This document shows positions 1 to 10,400 of a DNA stretch of 50,083 nt, in pieces. The DNA comes from JAKFDI01 sp044508835 (lineage in GTDB: Bacteria > Pseudomonadota > Gammaproteobacteria > Burkholderiales > Burkholderiaceae_C). Under the pieces are notes generated by a model, which did not search any database, was not told the origin of the DNA, and saw only the letters and a list, made by a program, of their open reading frames with translations. The stretch spans positions 1-50,083 of the forward strand of contig JBIQHD010000035.1 of the NCBI GenBank assembly GCA_044508835.1. The letters are read 5' to 3'. Each line of letters starts with the position of its first letter. Position 1 is the first letter of the stretch. Made by a program: the position numbers and the translations under genes.

Positions 1-850
<850 letters not shown>

Positions 851-911
851 GTCGATGAAAGGTCGAAAAAGGCGCCGGGGCGCCTGGATGATCGGGTCGG
901 TGCGAAGCCGC

Positions 912-1796
912 TCAGCCGGCGAGCCGCCGCAGGGCGTCGCGCGTCATCAGCAGCACCTGGTCGTCGCCGGCGCTGGTCGGCAGCCAGGCCGCCTCGGCGC
1001 GGGGGAAGGCCCGCTCGAAGTGCGCGCGCTCGTGGCCGATCTCGAGCACCAGCACGGCGCGTGCCGTCATGTGCTGCGGCGCCTCGCGCAGGATGCGGCG
1101 CACGAGGTCCATGCCGTCGTCGCCGCCGGCCAGCGCCAGGGCCGGCTCGGCGCGGTACTCGGGCGGCAGCGCCGCCATGCTGCGCGCGTTGACGTAGGGC
1201 GGGTTGCACACGATGAGGTCGTAGGCGCCGGGCAGCGAGGCGAACAGGTCCGACTTCAGCACCGTGATGCGCCTGGCGAGCTTGTGCCTGTCGACGTTGA
1301 TGCGGGCCACGGCGAGGGCGTCGCCTGCGATGTCGGCGGCGTCCACCGTCACGTCGGGGTAGGCCATGGCGGCGATCACCGCCAGGCTGCCGTTGCCGGT
1401 GCACAGGTCGAGCACGCGCGCGGTCTCGTCGCTCAGCCAGGCGTCGAGCGTGCCTTCGCCCTCGCCGTCGGCCAGCAGCTCGGCGATGAAGGAGCGCGGC
1501 ACGATGCTGCGCTCGTCGACGTAGAAGGGCACGTTCTGCAGCCAGGCTTCGCGCGTGAGGTAGGCGGCGGGCTGGCGGGTCTCGATGCGCTTCGTCACCA
1601 GCGCCTCGGCCCTGGCCTGCTCGTCGGCGCCGAGTTCGCGCTTCGCGTGCGGCTCCAGCGCGTCGAGTGCCATGCCCAGCGACCACAGCACCAGCCAGGC
1701 CGCCTCGTCGAAGGCGTTGGTGGTGCCGTGCCCAAACGAAACGCCCGCCTCTCGGAGGCGGGCGGCCTGGGCCTGGATCAGTCCGATGAGCGTCAT
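912..1796 (-). CDS. prmB: Ribosomal protein L3 N5-glutamine methyltransferase
   Basis: This SAM-dependent enzyme methylates a glutamine side chain of ribosomal protein uL3. The class I methyltransferase motif is DLCTGNGSLAV (130-140) and the catalytic NPPY is at 198-201, the signature of HemK-type protein glutamine methyltransferases. The N-terminal part (MTLIGLIQAQAARLREAGVS) looks like PrmB rather than PrmC. I start at the ATG giving 294 residues, close to the family length; an in-frame start 54 bases further upstream would add residues unlike the family. Its neighbours are dapE upstream and the yheS-type gene downstream, both on the same strand. Confidence 0.9.
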   Translation of the reverse strand: MTLIGLIQAQAARLREAGVSFGHGTTNAFDEAAWLVLWSLGMALDALEPHAKRELGADEQARAEALVTKRIETRQPAAYLTREAWLQNVPFYVDERSIVPRSFIAELLADGEGEGTLDAWLSDETARVLDLCTGNGSLAVIAAMAYPDVTVDAADIAGDALAVARINVDRHKLARRITVLKSDLFASLPGAYDLIVCNPPYVNARSMAALPPEYRAEPALALAGGDDGMDLVRRILREAPQHMTARAVLVLEIGHERAHFERAFPRAEAAWLPTSAGDDQVLLMTRDALRRLAG

Positions 1797-1854
1797 GTCA
1801 CTGATCCATCGCGCTGTGCCGCCCGCGACGCATGAAACAGGTCGGACCAAGCGA

Positions 1855-1927
1855 ACGCCGCGGAACCGGCTCCGCCGGGCCGCTGGCGTTGCCCCCTCGA
1901 GGGGGCGCGCGAAGCGCGCAGGGGGTG
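1855..1927. repeat. GC-rich palindromic intergenic element
   Basis: The gap between dapE and prmB holds nested inverted repeats. One is an imperfect arm pair, aacgccgcgg with ccgctggcgtt. Next is the perfect 16-base palindrome gccccctcgagggggc (1891-1906). Last is gcgcgc-gaa-gcgcgc (1905-1919). The sequence resembles dispersed elements I recall from Comamonadaceae genomes, but no second copy is in this window. It could fold in the dapE-prmB transcript and attenuate or stabilise it. The structure is seen directly; the repeat identity is from memory. Confidence 0.6.
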
Positions 1928-1929
1928 GT

Positions 1930-3078
1930 TCATTTCAGCAAAGCTTCCAAGGTGCGGCGGTAGATGTTCTTCAGCGGCTCGATGGTGTCGACGCGCACAT
2001 GCTCGTCGATCTTGTGGATGGTGGCGTTGAGCGGGCCGAATTCCACCACCTGCGGGCAGATCTTCGCGATGAAGCGGCCATCGGACGTGCCGCCGGTCGT
2101 CGACAGCTGCGTCTGGACGCCGGTCTCGGCCCGGATGGCCTGCGTCAGCGCCTCGACCAGCGTGCCCACCGGCGTGAGGAAGGGCTCGCCGCTGAGCGAC
2201 CAGGCGATGTCGTAGGTCAGGCCGTGGCGGCCCAGCACCTCGGCGACGCGCCGCTTCAGCCCGTCCACCGTCGATTCGGTGGAGAAGCGGAAGTTGAAGT
2301 CGACCACCACCTCGCCGGGAATGACGTTGTTCGCGCCCGTGCCGGCGTGGATGTTCGACATCTGCCAGCTCGTGGGCGGGAAGTAGGCGTTGCCGCGGTC
2401 CCATTCGATGGCGGAGAGCTCGGCCAGCGCCGGCATCGCGAGGTGGATGGGGTTCTTCGCCAGGTGCGGGTAGGCGATGTGGCCCTGCACGCCCTTGATC
2501 GTCAGCTTGCCCGAGAGGCTGCCGCGGCGGCCGTTCTTGATCATGTCGCCCAGGCGTTCCACCGAGCTCGGCTCGCCGACGATGCAGCAGTCCAGCCGCT
2601 CGCCGCGCGCCTGCAGCCACTCGCAGACCCTGGCGGTGCCGTCGACCGACGGGCCTTCCTCGTCGCTGGTGATGAGCAACGCGATGCTGCCGGCGTGCTG
2701 CGCCTGCGCGGCGACGAACTCCTCGATCGCCACCACCATGGCGGCGATCGAGGTCTTCATGTCGGCGGCGCCGCGGCCGTAGAGCAGGCCGTCGCGGTGC
2801 GTGGGCACGAAGGGGTCGCTCGTCCACTGCGCCAGCGGGCCGGTAGGCACCACGTCGGTGTGGCCGGCGAAGACCAGCACGGGCGCGGCGGCGTCGCGGC
2901 CGCGGCGGATCGCCCAGAGGTTGGTCACCGGCGCCTCGGGCGGGCCGAAGACCAGGGTCTCGCAGGCGAAGCCGAGCGGTTCGAGCCGCTCGCGCAGCAG
3001 CGCCTGGCAGCCGCCGTCGTCCGGCGTGACGGAGGGGCGGGCGATCAGCTGTTCGGTGAGCTGCAGGGCGCGGGACAT
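1930..3078 (-). CDS. dapE: Succinyl-diaminopimelate desuccinylase
   Basis: This M20-family zinc enzyme releases succinate from N-succinyl-LL-diaminopimelate in the succinylase branch of lysine and peptidoglycan synthesis. At 382 residues it is the usual length. Zinc and catalytic residues are all present with the spacing I recall for Haemophilus DapE: His73 and Asp75 in AGHTDVVP, Asp106 in GRGAADMK, Glu140-Glu141 in SDEEGP, Glu169 in VGEP and His355 near the C-terminus (NATIHKIDEH). It starts 16 bp after the pilU-like gene, in the same run as dapD and dapC. Missing from this locus are dapA, dapB and dapF. Confidence 0.95.
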   Translation of the reverse strand: MSRALQLTEQLIARPSVTPDDGGCQALLRERLEPLGFACETLVFGPPEAPVTNLWAIRRGRDAAAPVLVFAGHTDVVPTGPLAQWTSDPFVPTHRDGLLYGRGAADMKTSIAAMVVAIEEFVAAQAQHAGSIALLITSDEEGPSVDGTARVCEWLQARGERLDCCIVGEPSSVERLGDMIKNGRRGSLSGKLTIKGVQGHIAYPHLAKNPIHLAMPALAELSAIEWDRGNAYFPPTSWQMSNIHAGTGANNVIPGEVVVDFNFRFSTESTVDGLKRRVAEVLGRHGLTYDIAWSLSGEPFLTPVGTLVEALTQAIRAETGVQTQLSTTGGTSDGRFIAKICPQVVEFGPLNATIHKIDEHVRVDTIEPLKNIYRRTLEALLK

Positions 3079-3094
3079 CGGCAGCGGCTCGCCC

Positions 3095-4282
3095 TCAGTA
3101 GCGCGTGAGCACCGCGCTGCGCGTGGAGGCGTCGTCGGGCCGCACGTCGAGCGTGATCTCGGTGAAGGTGGGCTCGTCGTCGGCCTCTTCCTTCTTGGGC
3201 GCCGCGCGCGAGACGGGCGACATGTCGTTCTGCAGCCGCCACATCAGGTTGGTCGGCGAGTCGGCGAAGGCGAGGCCTTCCTCGCGGGTGATCGTGCCTT
3301 CGGTGATCAGCCGCGCCAGGTCCTGCTCGAAGGTCTGCGAGCCCTCGGCCATCGACTTCTCCATGGCCTCCTTCACGCCGCTGAAGTCGCCCTGCTCGAT
3401 CAGCTCGGACACGAGCTTGGTGTTGAGCATCACCTCCACCGCCGGCAGGCGGCCGCCCGCCACCGCGCGCACCAGGCGCTGCGACACGACGGCGCGCAGG
3501 CCCGACGCCAGGTCGGACAGCAGCGCCGGGCGCGCCTCGGGCGTGTAGAAGGAAAGGATCCGCCCGAGCGCGTGGTAGCTGTTGTTGGCGTGCAGCGTGG
3601 CGAGCACCAGGTGGCCCGACAGCGCGTACGAGATGGCCGAGGTCATGGTCTCGCGGTCGCGGATCTCGCCGATCAGGATGCAGTCGGGCGCCTGCCGCAG
3701 CGCGTTGCGCAGGCCGATCTGCAGCGACTGCGTGTCGCGCCCGACCTCGCGCTGGTTCACCACGGCCTTCTTGTTGGTGAACAGGAACTCGATCGGATCC
3801 TCGATGGTGAGGATGTGCCCGGCCATCTGCTGGTTGCGCTGCTCCAGCATGGCCGCGAGCGTGGTGCTCTTGCCGGTGCCGGTGGCGCCCACCATCAGGA
3901 TGAGGCCGCGCTTTTCCAGCACCAGGTTGTTCAGCAGCGTCGGCACGTTGAGCGATTCCAGCGTCGGGATCTGGTGCGGGATGCAGCGGAACACGGCGGC
4001 GATCGTGCCGCGCTGGCGGAAGCCGCTCAGGCGGAAGCTGCCGACGCCGCTCAGCCCCACGCCGACGTTCAGCTCGCCGGTGTCGTCGAGCTCCTCCATC
4101 TGCTGGGGCGTGAGCAGTTCGGCCAGCAGCATGCGCGGCTGCGCCGGCGTGAGCGGCTGGTCGGAGAGCTGCAGCAGCTGGCCGTTGATCTTGATGAGGA
4201 TGGGCGTGTTGGCCGACAGGTACACGTCGGACGCGCCCTTGTCCGCCATCAGCCGCAGCACGCGCTCCATGTTGCCGCTCAT
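3095..4282 (-). CDS. pilU: PilT/PilU-family type IV pilus retraction ATPase
   Basis: This is a hexameric secretion-type ATPase of 395 residues. It has an N-terminal PAS-like domain (MERVLRLMADKGASDVYLS), Walker A GATGTGKST (132-140), the LRNALRQAPD stretch (191-200), Walker B CILIGEIRDRETM (201-213) and the His box HLVLATLHANN (224-234). It aligns by eye more closely with PilU than PilT, and has an acidic tail of about 35 residues (KKEEADDEPTF). A GAGGGA sequence precedes the ATG. No other pilus gene is nearby; it lies alone between dapD and dapE. It could be an extra PilT paralogue working with pilus machinery encoded elsewhere. Confidence 0.85.
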   Translation of the reverse strand: MSGNMERVLRLMADKGASDVYLSANTPILIKINGQLLQLSDQPLTPAQPRMLLAELLTPQQMEELDDTGELNVGVGLSGVGSFRLSGFRQRGTIAAVFRCIPHQIPTLESLNVPTLLNNLVLEKRGLILMVGATGTGKSTTLAAMLEQRNQQMAGHILTIEDPIEFLFTNKKAVVNQREVGRDTQSLQIGLRNALRQAPDCILIGEIRDRETMTSAISYALSGHLVLATLHANNSYHALGRILSFYTPEARPALLSDLASGLRAVVSQRLVRAVAGGRLPAVEVMLNTKLVSELIEQGDFSGVKEAMEKSMAEGSQTFEQDLARLITEGTITREEGLAFADSPTNLMWRLQNDMSPVSRAAPKKEEADDEPTFTEITLDVRPDDASTRSAVLTRY

Positions 4283-4328
4283 CGTGTGTCCCTCGATGGA
4301 TTGATCGGTACGGCCGGTACGCCGCGTC

Positions 4329-5153
4329 TCAGTCTCGCAGCAGTTCGTTGATGCTGGTCTTCTCGCGGGTGCTGGCCGTGACCCGCTTCACGATCACCGC
4401 GCAGTACAGGCTGTGGCTGCCGTCGGCGGCCGGCAACGAACCGCTCACCACCACCGAGCCCGCCGGCACGCGGCCGTAGCTGATCTCGCCCGTGAGGCGG
4501 TTGTAGATCTTGGTGCTCTGGCTGATGAACACGCCCATCGAGATGACCGAGTTCTCCTCGACGATCACGCCCTCGACCACCTCCGAGCGTGCGCCGATGA
4601 AGCAGTTGTCCTCGATGATGGTCGGGTTGGCCTGCAGCGGCTCCAGCACGCCGCCGATGCCCACGCCGCCCGACAGGTGCACGTTCCGGCCGATCTGCGC
4701 GCACGAGCCCACGGTGGCCCAGGTGTCGACCATGGTGTTCTCGCCGACGTAGGCGCCGATGTTCACGTAGCTGGGCATCAGCACCGCCCCCTTGGCGATG
4801 AAGCTGCCGCGGCGCGCCACGGCGGGCGGCACGATGCGCACGCCGGCGGCGGCCACCTCGGCCTCGTCGATGTGCGAGAACTTCGTCTTGACCTTGTCGA
4901 AGAAGGTGAGGTCGCCGCTTCGCATGATCTCGTTGTCGTTCAAGCGGAACGACAGCAGCACGGCCTTCTTGACCCACTGGTTCACCGTCCACTGGCCCAC
5001 GCCCTGCTGCTCGGCCACGCGCAGGCGCCCGGCGTTCAGGTCGGCGATCACCTGCTCGACGGCCTCGCGGATCTCGGGGCTGGCGCTCTGGGCCGACAGG
5101 CTGGCGCGCGCCTCCCAGGCGTTGTCGATCAGGGTCTGGAGTTGCTGGCTCAT
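4329..5153 (-). CDS. dapD: 2,3,4,5-tetrahydropyridine-2,6-dicarboxylate N-succinyltransferase
   Basis: This enzyme transfers succinyl from succinyl-CoA to tetrahydrodipicolinate, the committed step of the succinylase route to diaminopimelate. The protein is 274 residues from the ATG chosen here, the length I recall for E. coli DapD. An upstream in-frame extension is arginine- and serine-rich and overlaps dapC, so I reject it. The N-terminal helical part is followed by a left-handed beta-helix of hexapeptide repeats (for example ARRGSFIAKGAVLMPSYVNI and IGRNVHLSGGVGIGG). dapC lies immediately upstream and the pilU-like gene 46 bp downstream. Confidence 0.95.
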   Translation of the reverse strand: MSQQLQTLIDNAWEARASLSAQSASPEIREAVEQVIADLNAGRLRVAEQQGVGQWTVNQWVKKAVLLSFRLNDNEIMRSGDLTFFDKVKTKFSHIDEAEVAAAGVRIVPPAVARRGSFIAKGAVLMPSYVNIGAYVGENTMVDTWATVGSCAQIGRNVHLSGGVGIGGVLEPLQANPTIIEDNCFIGARSEVVEGVIVEENSVISMGVFISQSTKIYNRLTGEISYGRVPAGSVVVSGSLPAADGSHSLYCAVIVKRVTASTREKTSINELLRD

Positions 5154-5163
5154 GGGGGAAATC

Positions 5164-6363
5164 TCAGAGGGATTTGACGAAGGAGACGATGCGGTGCGCC
5201 GCTTCGAGGCACTCATCGACCTCGGCGACGAGCGCGAGGCGCACGCGGCCGGCGCCGGGGTTGCGGCCGTGCGATTCGCGCGCCAGCAGGCTGCCGGGCA
5301 GCACCGCGACATTGTATTGAGCGAGCAGTTCGAGGGCGAAGCGCACGTCGTCGCCGCCGGGCACGGCGGGCCAGAGATAGAAGCTCGCGTCGGGCAGCTT
5401 CACGTCGAGCACCTCGGCCAGCACCGGCGCGACCTGGGCGAACTTGCGGCGGTACTTCTCGCGGTTGTCGACCACGTGCGCCTCGTCGTCCCAGGCGGCG
5501 ATGCTGGCGCGCTGCAGCGTCGGGCTCATGGCGCTGCCGTGGTAGGTGCGGTAGAGCAGGAACTGCGCGAGCAGGTCGGCGTCGCCGGCGACGAAGCCCG
5601 AGCGCATGCCCGGCACGTTCGAGCGCTTGGACAGGCTGGTGAAGGCGACGAGGTTGCGGAAGTCGCGCCCGAGCTTCGTGGCCGCCTCGAGCGAGCCGAG
5701 CGGCGGCTCGTCGCGGAAGTAGATCTCGGAGTAGCACTCGTCGGAGGCGATGACGAAGCCGAAGCGGTCGGCGAGCGTGAAGAGCTTTTCCCACTCCGCG
5801 AGCGGCATCACCGCGCCCGTCGGGTTGCCCGGCGAGCAGACGAACAGCAGCTGCGTGCGCGCCCAGGTCTCGGGCGAGACGCTGTCCCAGTCGGCCGAGA
5901 AGTCGCCGCGGGCCTCGGCCGCCGCGTCGCCGTTGACGAACACCGCGCGGGCGCCGGCCAGCAGGGCCGCGCCTTCGTAGATCTGATAGAACGGATTGGG
6001 GCAGAGGACGGTCGCGTCCTCGCGCGTGGGGTTGATCACCGTCTGCGCGAAGGCGAACAGCGCCTCGCGCGAGCCGTTCACCGGCAGCACCTGCGAGGCG
6101 GGATCGAGCCGTACGCCGTAGCGGCGCTGCACCCAGCCGCACATCGACTGGCGCAGCGCCAGGTCGCCGGCGGTGGCGGGGTAGCTGGCCAGGCCGCCGA
6201 GATGCTTCACCAGCGCGTCGGTGATGAGCGCGGGCGTCGGATGGCGCGGCTCGCCCAGGCCCAGGCTGATGTGGCGCAGCGCCGGGTTCGGCGTGATGTC
6301 GCGCGTCAGCGCCCGCAGGCGCTCGAAGGGGTAGGGGTTGAGCTTGGCGAGCAGCGGATTCAT
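5164..6363 (-). CDS. dapC: Succinyldiaminopimelate transaminase
   Basis: This is a fold-type I PLP aminotransferase (399 residues) that makes N-succinyl-LL-diaminopimelate from the keto intermediate. The Schiff-base lysine is Lys246 in SLSKRS. CSPGNPTG (176-183) and the cofactor-binding DECYSEIYF (208-216) are also visible. The sequence is of the class I/II DapC type found in Neisseria and Burkholderiales rather than ArgD-like. Placement directly before dapD, with a gap of 10 bases, supports the substrate assignment over other class I aminotransferases. The SET-domain gene ends 24 bases upstream. Confidence 0.92.
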   Translation of the reverse strand: MNPLLAKLNPYPFERLRALTRDITPNPALRHISLGLGEPRHPTPALITDALVKHLGGLASYPATAGDLALRQSMCGWVQRRYGVRLDPASQVLPVNGSREALFAFAQTVINPTREDATVLCPNPFYQIYEGAALLAGARAVFVNGDAAAEARGDFSADWDSVSPETWARTQLLFVCSPGNPTGAVMPLAEWEKLFTLADRFGFVIASDECYSEIYFRDEPPLGSLEAATKLGRDFRNLVAFTSLSKRSNVPGMRSGFVAGDADLLAQFLLYRTYHGSAMSPTLQRASIAAWDDEAHVVDNREKYRRKFAQVAPVLAEVLDVKLPDASFYLWPAVPGGDDVRFALELLAQYNVAVLPGSLLARESHGRNPGAGRVRLALVAEVDECLEAAHRIVSFVKSL

Positions 6364-6387
6364 CGGCGGATTATCGAGGAGCGCGTA

Positions 6388-6801
6388 CTAGATATTCCCC
6401 ACGCAGTTCGGCGCGCCGCAGCGGCAGCGCAGCTTTCCTTCGTGGTGCGTCTCGCCGTAGTTCACCGTGATTTCCTCGCCCGGTTCGATGCCTCGCAGCG
6501 AGCGGAAGGTGACGCGCCCGCGGCGGATCACCAGCGCGGCATTCGGGGCGCAGGAATGGTTGGTGTAGCGCATCGGATCGCTCGACTTGTGGAAGTCGAG
6601 GGCGCGGGTCTCGGACACCTCCACGATCATCACCCGCTCGTGCCGGGTGGCGCGAATGCGGGCCTGGTGCACGCTGATGCGCTCGCCGGTGATCTCGCCG
6701 ATGCGCCGCCGCGCCGGGATCGGTTCGGCAGCGAACACGCCCTGGCCGTCGATGGCGCTTTCACGCACCTCGAGGGCGAAGGGGGCGTCGGCGGCGCCCA
6801 C
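6388..6801 (-). CDS. Small SET-domain lysine methyltransferase-like protein
   Basis: This 137-residue protein is little more than a SET domain with a post-SET cysteine cluster. It has ESAIDGQGVFA near the N-terminus, the SAM-pocket motif NHSCAPNA (81-88), GEEITVNYGE (108-117) and the zinc-type cysteines Cys126, Cys128 and Cys133. By family it should transfer methyl from SAM to protein lysines, but the target is unknown. It starts with GTG one base after the queF stop (TGA-a-GTG), so it is probably translationally coupled to queF, and it precedes dapC by 24 bases. Whether it modifies ribosomal or other proteins cannot be read from the sequence. Confidence 0.85.
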   Translation of the reverse strand: MGAADAPFALEVRESAIDGQGVFAAEPIPARRRIGEITGERISVHQARIRATRHERVMIVEVSETRALDFHKSSDPMRYTNHSCAPNAALVIRRGRVTFRSLRGIEPGEEITVNYGETHHEGKLRCRCGAPNCVGNI

Positions 6802-6802
6802 T

Positions 6803-7276
6803 TCAGAGCAGCCCGGTCTGGGCCGGGTGCTGGGGCAGCTCGACCGCCGGCTGCGGCTTCCAGCCCTTCTTGCGGTGCTCGGCCACCACGTTGGTGTAGA
6901 TGCCGCCGCGCACGTACCACTTGGCGGTGATGCGGACGAAGCGCGGGTCGGTGGCGCGCACGATGTCGTCGAGGATGGTGTTGGTCACCTTCTCGTGGAA
7001 CGCGCCCTCGTGGCGGTAGCTCCAGAAGTACATCTTCAGGCTCTTGAGCTCGACGCACTGCCGGTCCGCGATCATGTCGATGGTGAAGTGCGCGAAGTCG
7101 GGCTGGCCGGTGAGCGGGCAGTGGCAGGTGAACTCGGGCACCTGGAACTGGATGACGTAGTCGCGCTCGGGTGCCGGGTTGGGGAAGACGTGCAGCTCCT
7201 TGGACGGCGCCGAGGGCGGGTTCGCCGGCACGGGGCGCTGGGCGGGGGCGGTCTTGGCAGGGGCTTTCTTGGCCAT
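6803..7276 (-). CDS. queF: NADPH-dependent 7-cyano-7-deazaguanine reductase
   Basis: QueF reduces the nitrile preQ0 to preQ1 in queuosine tRNA-base synthesis. This is the short, single-domain form (157 residues). The catalytic cysteine is Cys53 and the catalytic Asp is Asp60, both in FTCHCPLTGQPDFA. The substrate-binding Glu76 lies in VELKSLKMYFWSYR, followed by FHEK (93-96). I start at MAKKAPAK; the first 25 or so residues are a Lys/Ala/Pro-rich tail not needed for the fold. An in-frame start 54 bases upstream is less likely. It is the first gene of the minus-strand dap run and faces smc across 162 bp. Confidence 0.93.
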   Translation of the reverse strand: MAKKAPAKTAPAQRPVPANPPSAPSKELHVFPNPAPERDYVIQFQVPEFTCHCPLTGQPDFAHFTIDMIADRQCVELKSLKMYFWSYRHEGAFHEKVTNTILDDIVRATDPRFVRITAKWYVRGGIYTNVVAEHRKKGWKPQPAVELPQHPAQTGLL

Positions 7277-7438
7277 GGGAAGGGTGTGTTTCAAGCGGTT
7301 CCGAACGCGCCGGCAAGGGGCGTGCGGCAAAGGGGCGATGGTATCATCCGGCCCGCTCGGAAGCCCGCCGTGCGGCAGTTTTTTCCAAGCAAATCAACGA
7401 GTTAGGCGCAACGATCGCGCCGCCGCCCCACCTCCTCC
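7277..7438. promoter_or_regulatory. Divergent intergenic region between queF and smc
   Basis: The two start codons face away from each other across 162 bp, so promoters for both transcripts should lie here. The least GC-rich stretch is around 7335-7350 (gatggtatcatcc). A second AT-richer stretch follows at 7375-7405 (cagttttttccaagcaaatcaacg). I could not place convincing -35/-10 pairs. Confidence 0.4.
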
Positions 7439-10400
7439 ATGCGCCTGAATTCCATCAAGCTTTCCGGCTTCAAGTCGTTCGCCGAGCCGACCAACTTCCA
7501 CTTGCCGGGCCAGCTCGTCGGCGTGGTGGGGCCCAACGGCTGCGGCAAGTCCAACATCATGGACGCGGTGCGCTGGGTGCTCGGCGAGAGCAAGGCGAGC
7601 GAGCTGCGCGGCGAGTCGATGCAGGACGTGATCTTCAACGGCTCGGGCAACCGCAAGCCGGCCAGCCGCGCCAGCGTGGAGCTCGTCTTCAGCAACGAGG
7701 ACGCCCGCGCCGGCGGCCAGTGGAACCAGTTCACCGAGATCGCCGTCAAGCGCGTGCTCACGCGCGACGGCAGCAGCAGCTACTACATCAACAACCAGCC
7801 GGTGCGCCGCCGCGACGTGCAGGACGTGTTCCTCGGCACCGGCCTCGGCCCGCGGGCCTACGCCATCATCGGCCAGGGCACGATCAGCCGCATCATCGAG
7901 TCCAAGCCCGAGGAACTGCGGCTGTTCCTCGAAGAGGCCGCCGGCGTGTCGAAGTACAAGGAGCGCCGCCGCGAGACCGAGAACCGGCTGAAGGACACGC
8001 GCGAGAACCTGACCCGCGTCGAGGACATCCTGCGCGAGCTGAACACCAACCTCGACAAGCTGGAGAAGCAGGCCGAGGTCGCCGGCCAGTACCGCGGCCT
8101 GCAGGAGCAGGGCACGCGGAGGCTGCACCAGCTGTGGTTCCTCAAGCACCGCGACGCCGCCGCCGAGCAGGAGCGGGTGCAGAAGGAGGTGCTGGACGCC
8201 ACCAACGCGCTCGAAGCCCGCACCGCCGAGCTGCGCCACGGCGAGGCCGAGCTGGAGACCATCCGCCAGGCGCACTACGCCGCGAGCGACGAGCTGCACG
8301 TGGCGCAGGGCGCATTGGCCGAGGCGTCGCTCGAGGTGAGCCGGCTGGAGGAGCGCATCCGCTACGTGGTCGAGGGCCGCCAGCGCGTGGAGCAGCGCCT
8401 GGCCGAGCTGAAGGCGCAGAGCGAGCAGTGGGCCGAACGCCAGGCCGAGGCCGGCGCGGAGCTTTCGCAGATCGCCGAGCAGATCGCCGCGGCCGACGAG
8501 CAGGGCGAGGTCCTCGCCGCCCAGGCCGAGGAGCAGGCCGCCGGCCTGCCGGGCTTCGAGGACGCGGTGCGCGCCGCGCAGCAGCGCAGCAGCGAGCAGC
8601 GCACGCTGGTGGCCGCGGTGCAGCAGCAGATCCAGGTGCTGGCCACCGAGAGCCGCAACGTCGAGGACCGGCAGCGCCAGCTCAACGTGCGCCGCGAGCG
8701 CCTGGACGGCGAGCGCCGCCAGCTCGCCGCGCCCGACCTGAACCGCCTCGCCGAGCTGAAGCAGCAGCACGCGCAGGCCGAGGAGAACCAGGGCGTGGCC
8801 GACGCGCGCCTGCACGAGCTCGGCGAGCAGGTGCCGGCGCTCGACGACGAACGCCGCGCCAGGCAGGAGCAGGCCAATGCCGAGAGCGCGAAGCAGGCCG
8901 AGCTGAGCGCCCGGCTCGACGCCCTGCGCGCGCTGCAGGAGAAGGTGCAGACCGAAGGCAAGCTCAAGCCCTGGCTGGCGCGCCACGGCCTGGACGGCCT
9001 GCAGGGCCTGTGGACGAAGATCCACATCGAGTCCGGCTGGGAAACCGCGCTCGAATCGGCGCTGCGCGAGCGCATCAACGCGCTGGAGGTGGGCCGCATC
9101 GAGACCGTGCGCGCCTTCGCCGGCGACGCGCCGCCCGCGCGCCTGGCCTTCTACACGCCGCCGGCGGCCGCCATCGCCAATGCGCACCAGACGCTGCCGC
9201 GCCTGTCGGAGCTGCTGCGGCTGGGCGATGCGGGCCTGAAGGCGCTGCTCAACGACTGGCTCGAAGGCGTCTACACCGCGGCGTCGATCGACGAGGCCCT
9301 GGCCGCCCGGGCCAAGCTCACGCACGGCGAGGTCATCATGACCCGCGAGGGCCATGCGGTGAGCCAGTTCGCCGTGGCCTTCTACGCGCCCGATTCCGAG
9401 CAGGCCGGCATGCTGGCCCGCGCGCAGGACATCGAGAACCTGGGCCGGCAGCTGCGTGCGCAGGCGCTGATCGCCGAGGAGACGAAGAGCGCGCTCGTTC
9501 GCGCCGAAGCCGCCTACACCGAGTCCTCGCAGCGGCTGGTGGCCGCCCGCCGCGAGGCGGCCGAGGCGCAGACGCGCACCCACCAGCTGCAGGTCGAGCT
9601 GCTGCAGCTGTCGCAGCAGGCCGAGGCGGCCAGCACCCGCCGCGGCCAGCTCGACGAGGAACTGGCCGAGATCGACGGCCAGCTCGACGAGCTGAACGAG
9701 CGCCGCGCCACCGGCGAGGCGAAGTTCGAGGAGCTGGACATGCAGCTCGCGAACACGCAGGAACGCCACGCCGAGCTCGACGAGGCCGTGATCGCCGCGG
9801 AGCGCAGGCTGGCCGATGCGCGCGAGCAACAGCGGGCCATCGAGCGCCAGGCGCAGGAGGCGCAGTTCGCGGCCCGCTCGCTGGCCGCGCGCCGCGGCGA
9901 GCTGCAGCGCAGCATCGAGACGGCGCAGCAGCAGGTGGCGGCGAACGAGCAGTCGGCCGCGCAGCTCGGCGAGGAACTCACGCGCCTGACCGACGCCGCC
10001 GCGCAGGCCGGCCTGCAGACGGCGCTGGCGCTCAAGAGCGAGCGCGAGGCGGCGCTCGGCGCCAAGCGCAGCGAGTACGACGACCTGAGCCTGCGCCTGC
10101 GCCGCGCCGACGAGCAGCGCCTGAGCCACGAGCAGAGCCTCGCGCCGATGCGCGAGCGCATCATGAAGCTGCAGCTCGAGGAGCAGGCCGCGCAGCTCGG
10201 CGGCGCGCAGTACATGGAGCAGCTCGCCGCGGCCGAGGTCGACCTCGAGGCGCTGGCGCAGGGCATCGCCGACGGCGGCGTCAAGCTCTACGGCCTGCAG
10301 GGCGAGATCGACCGCATCAACCGCGAGATCAACGCGCTGGGCGCCGTCAACCTCGCCGCGCTCGACGAGCTGACGGCCGCGCGCGAGCGCAAGACCTTCC

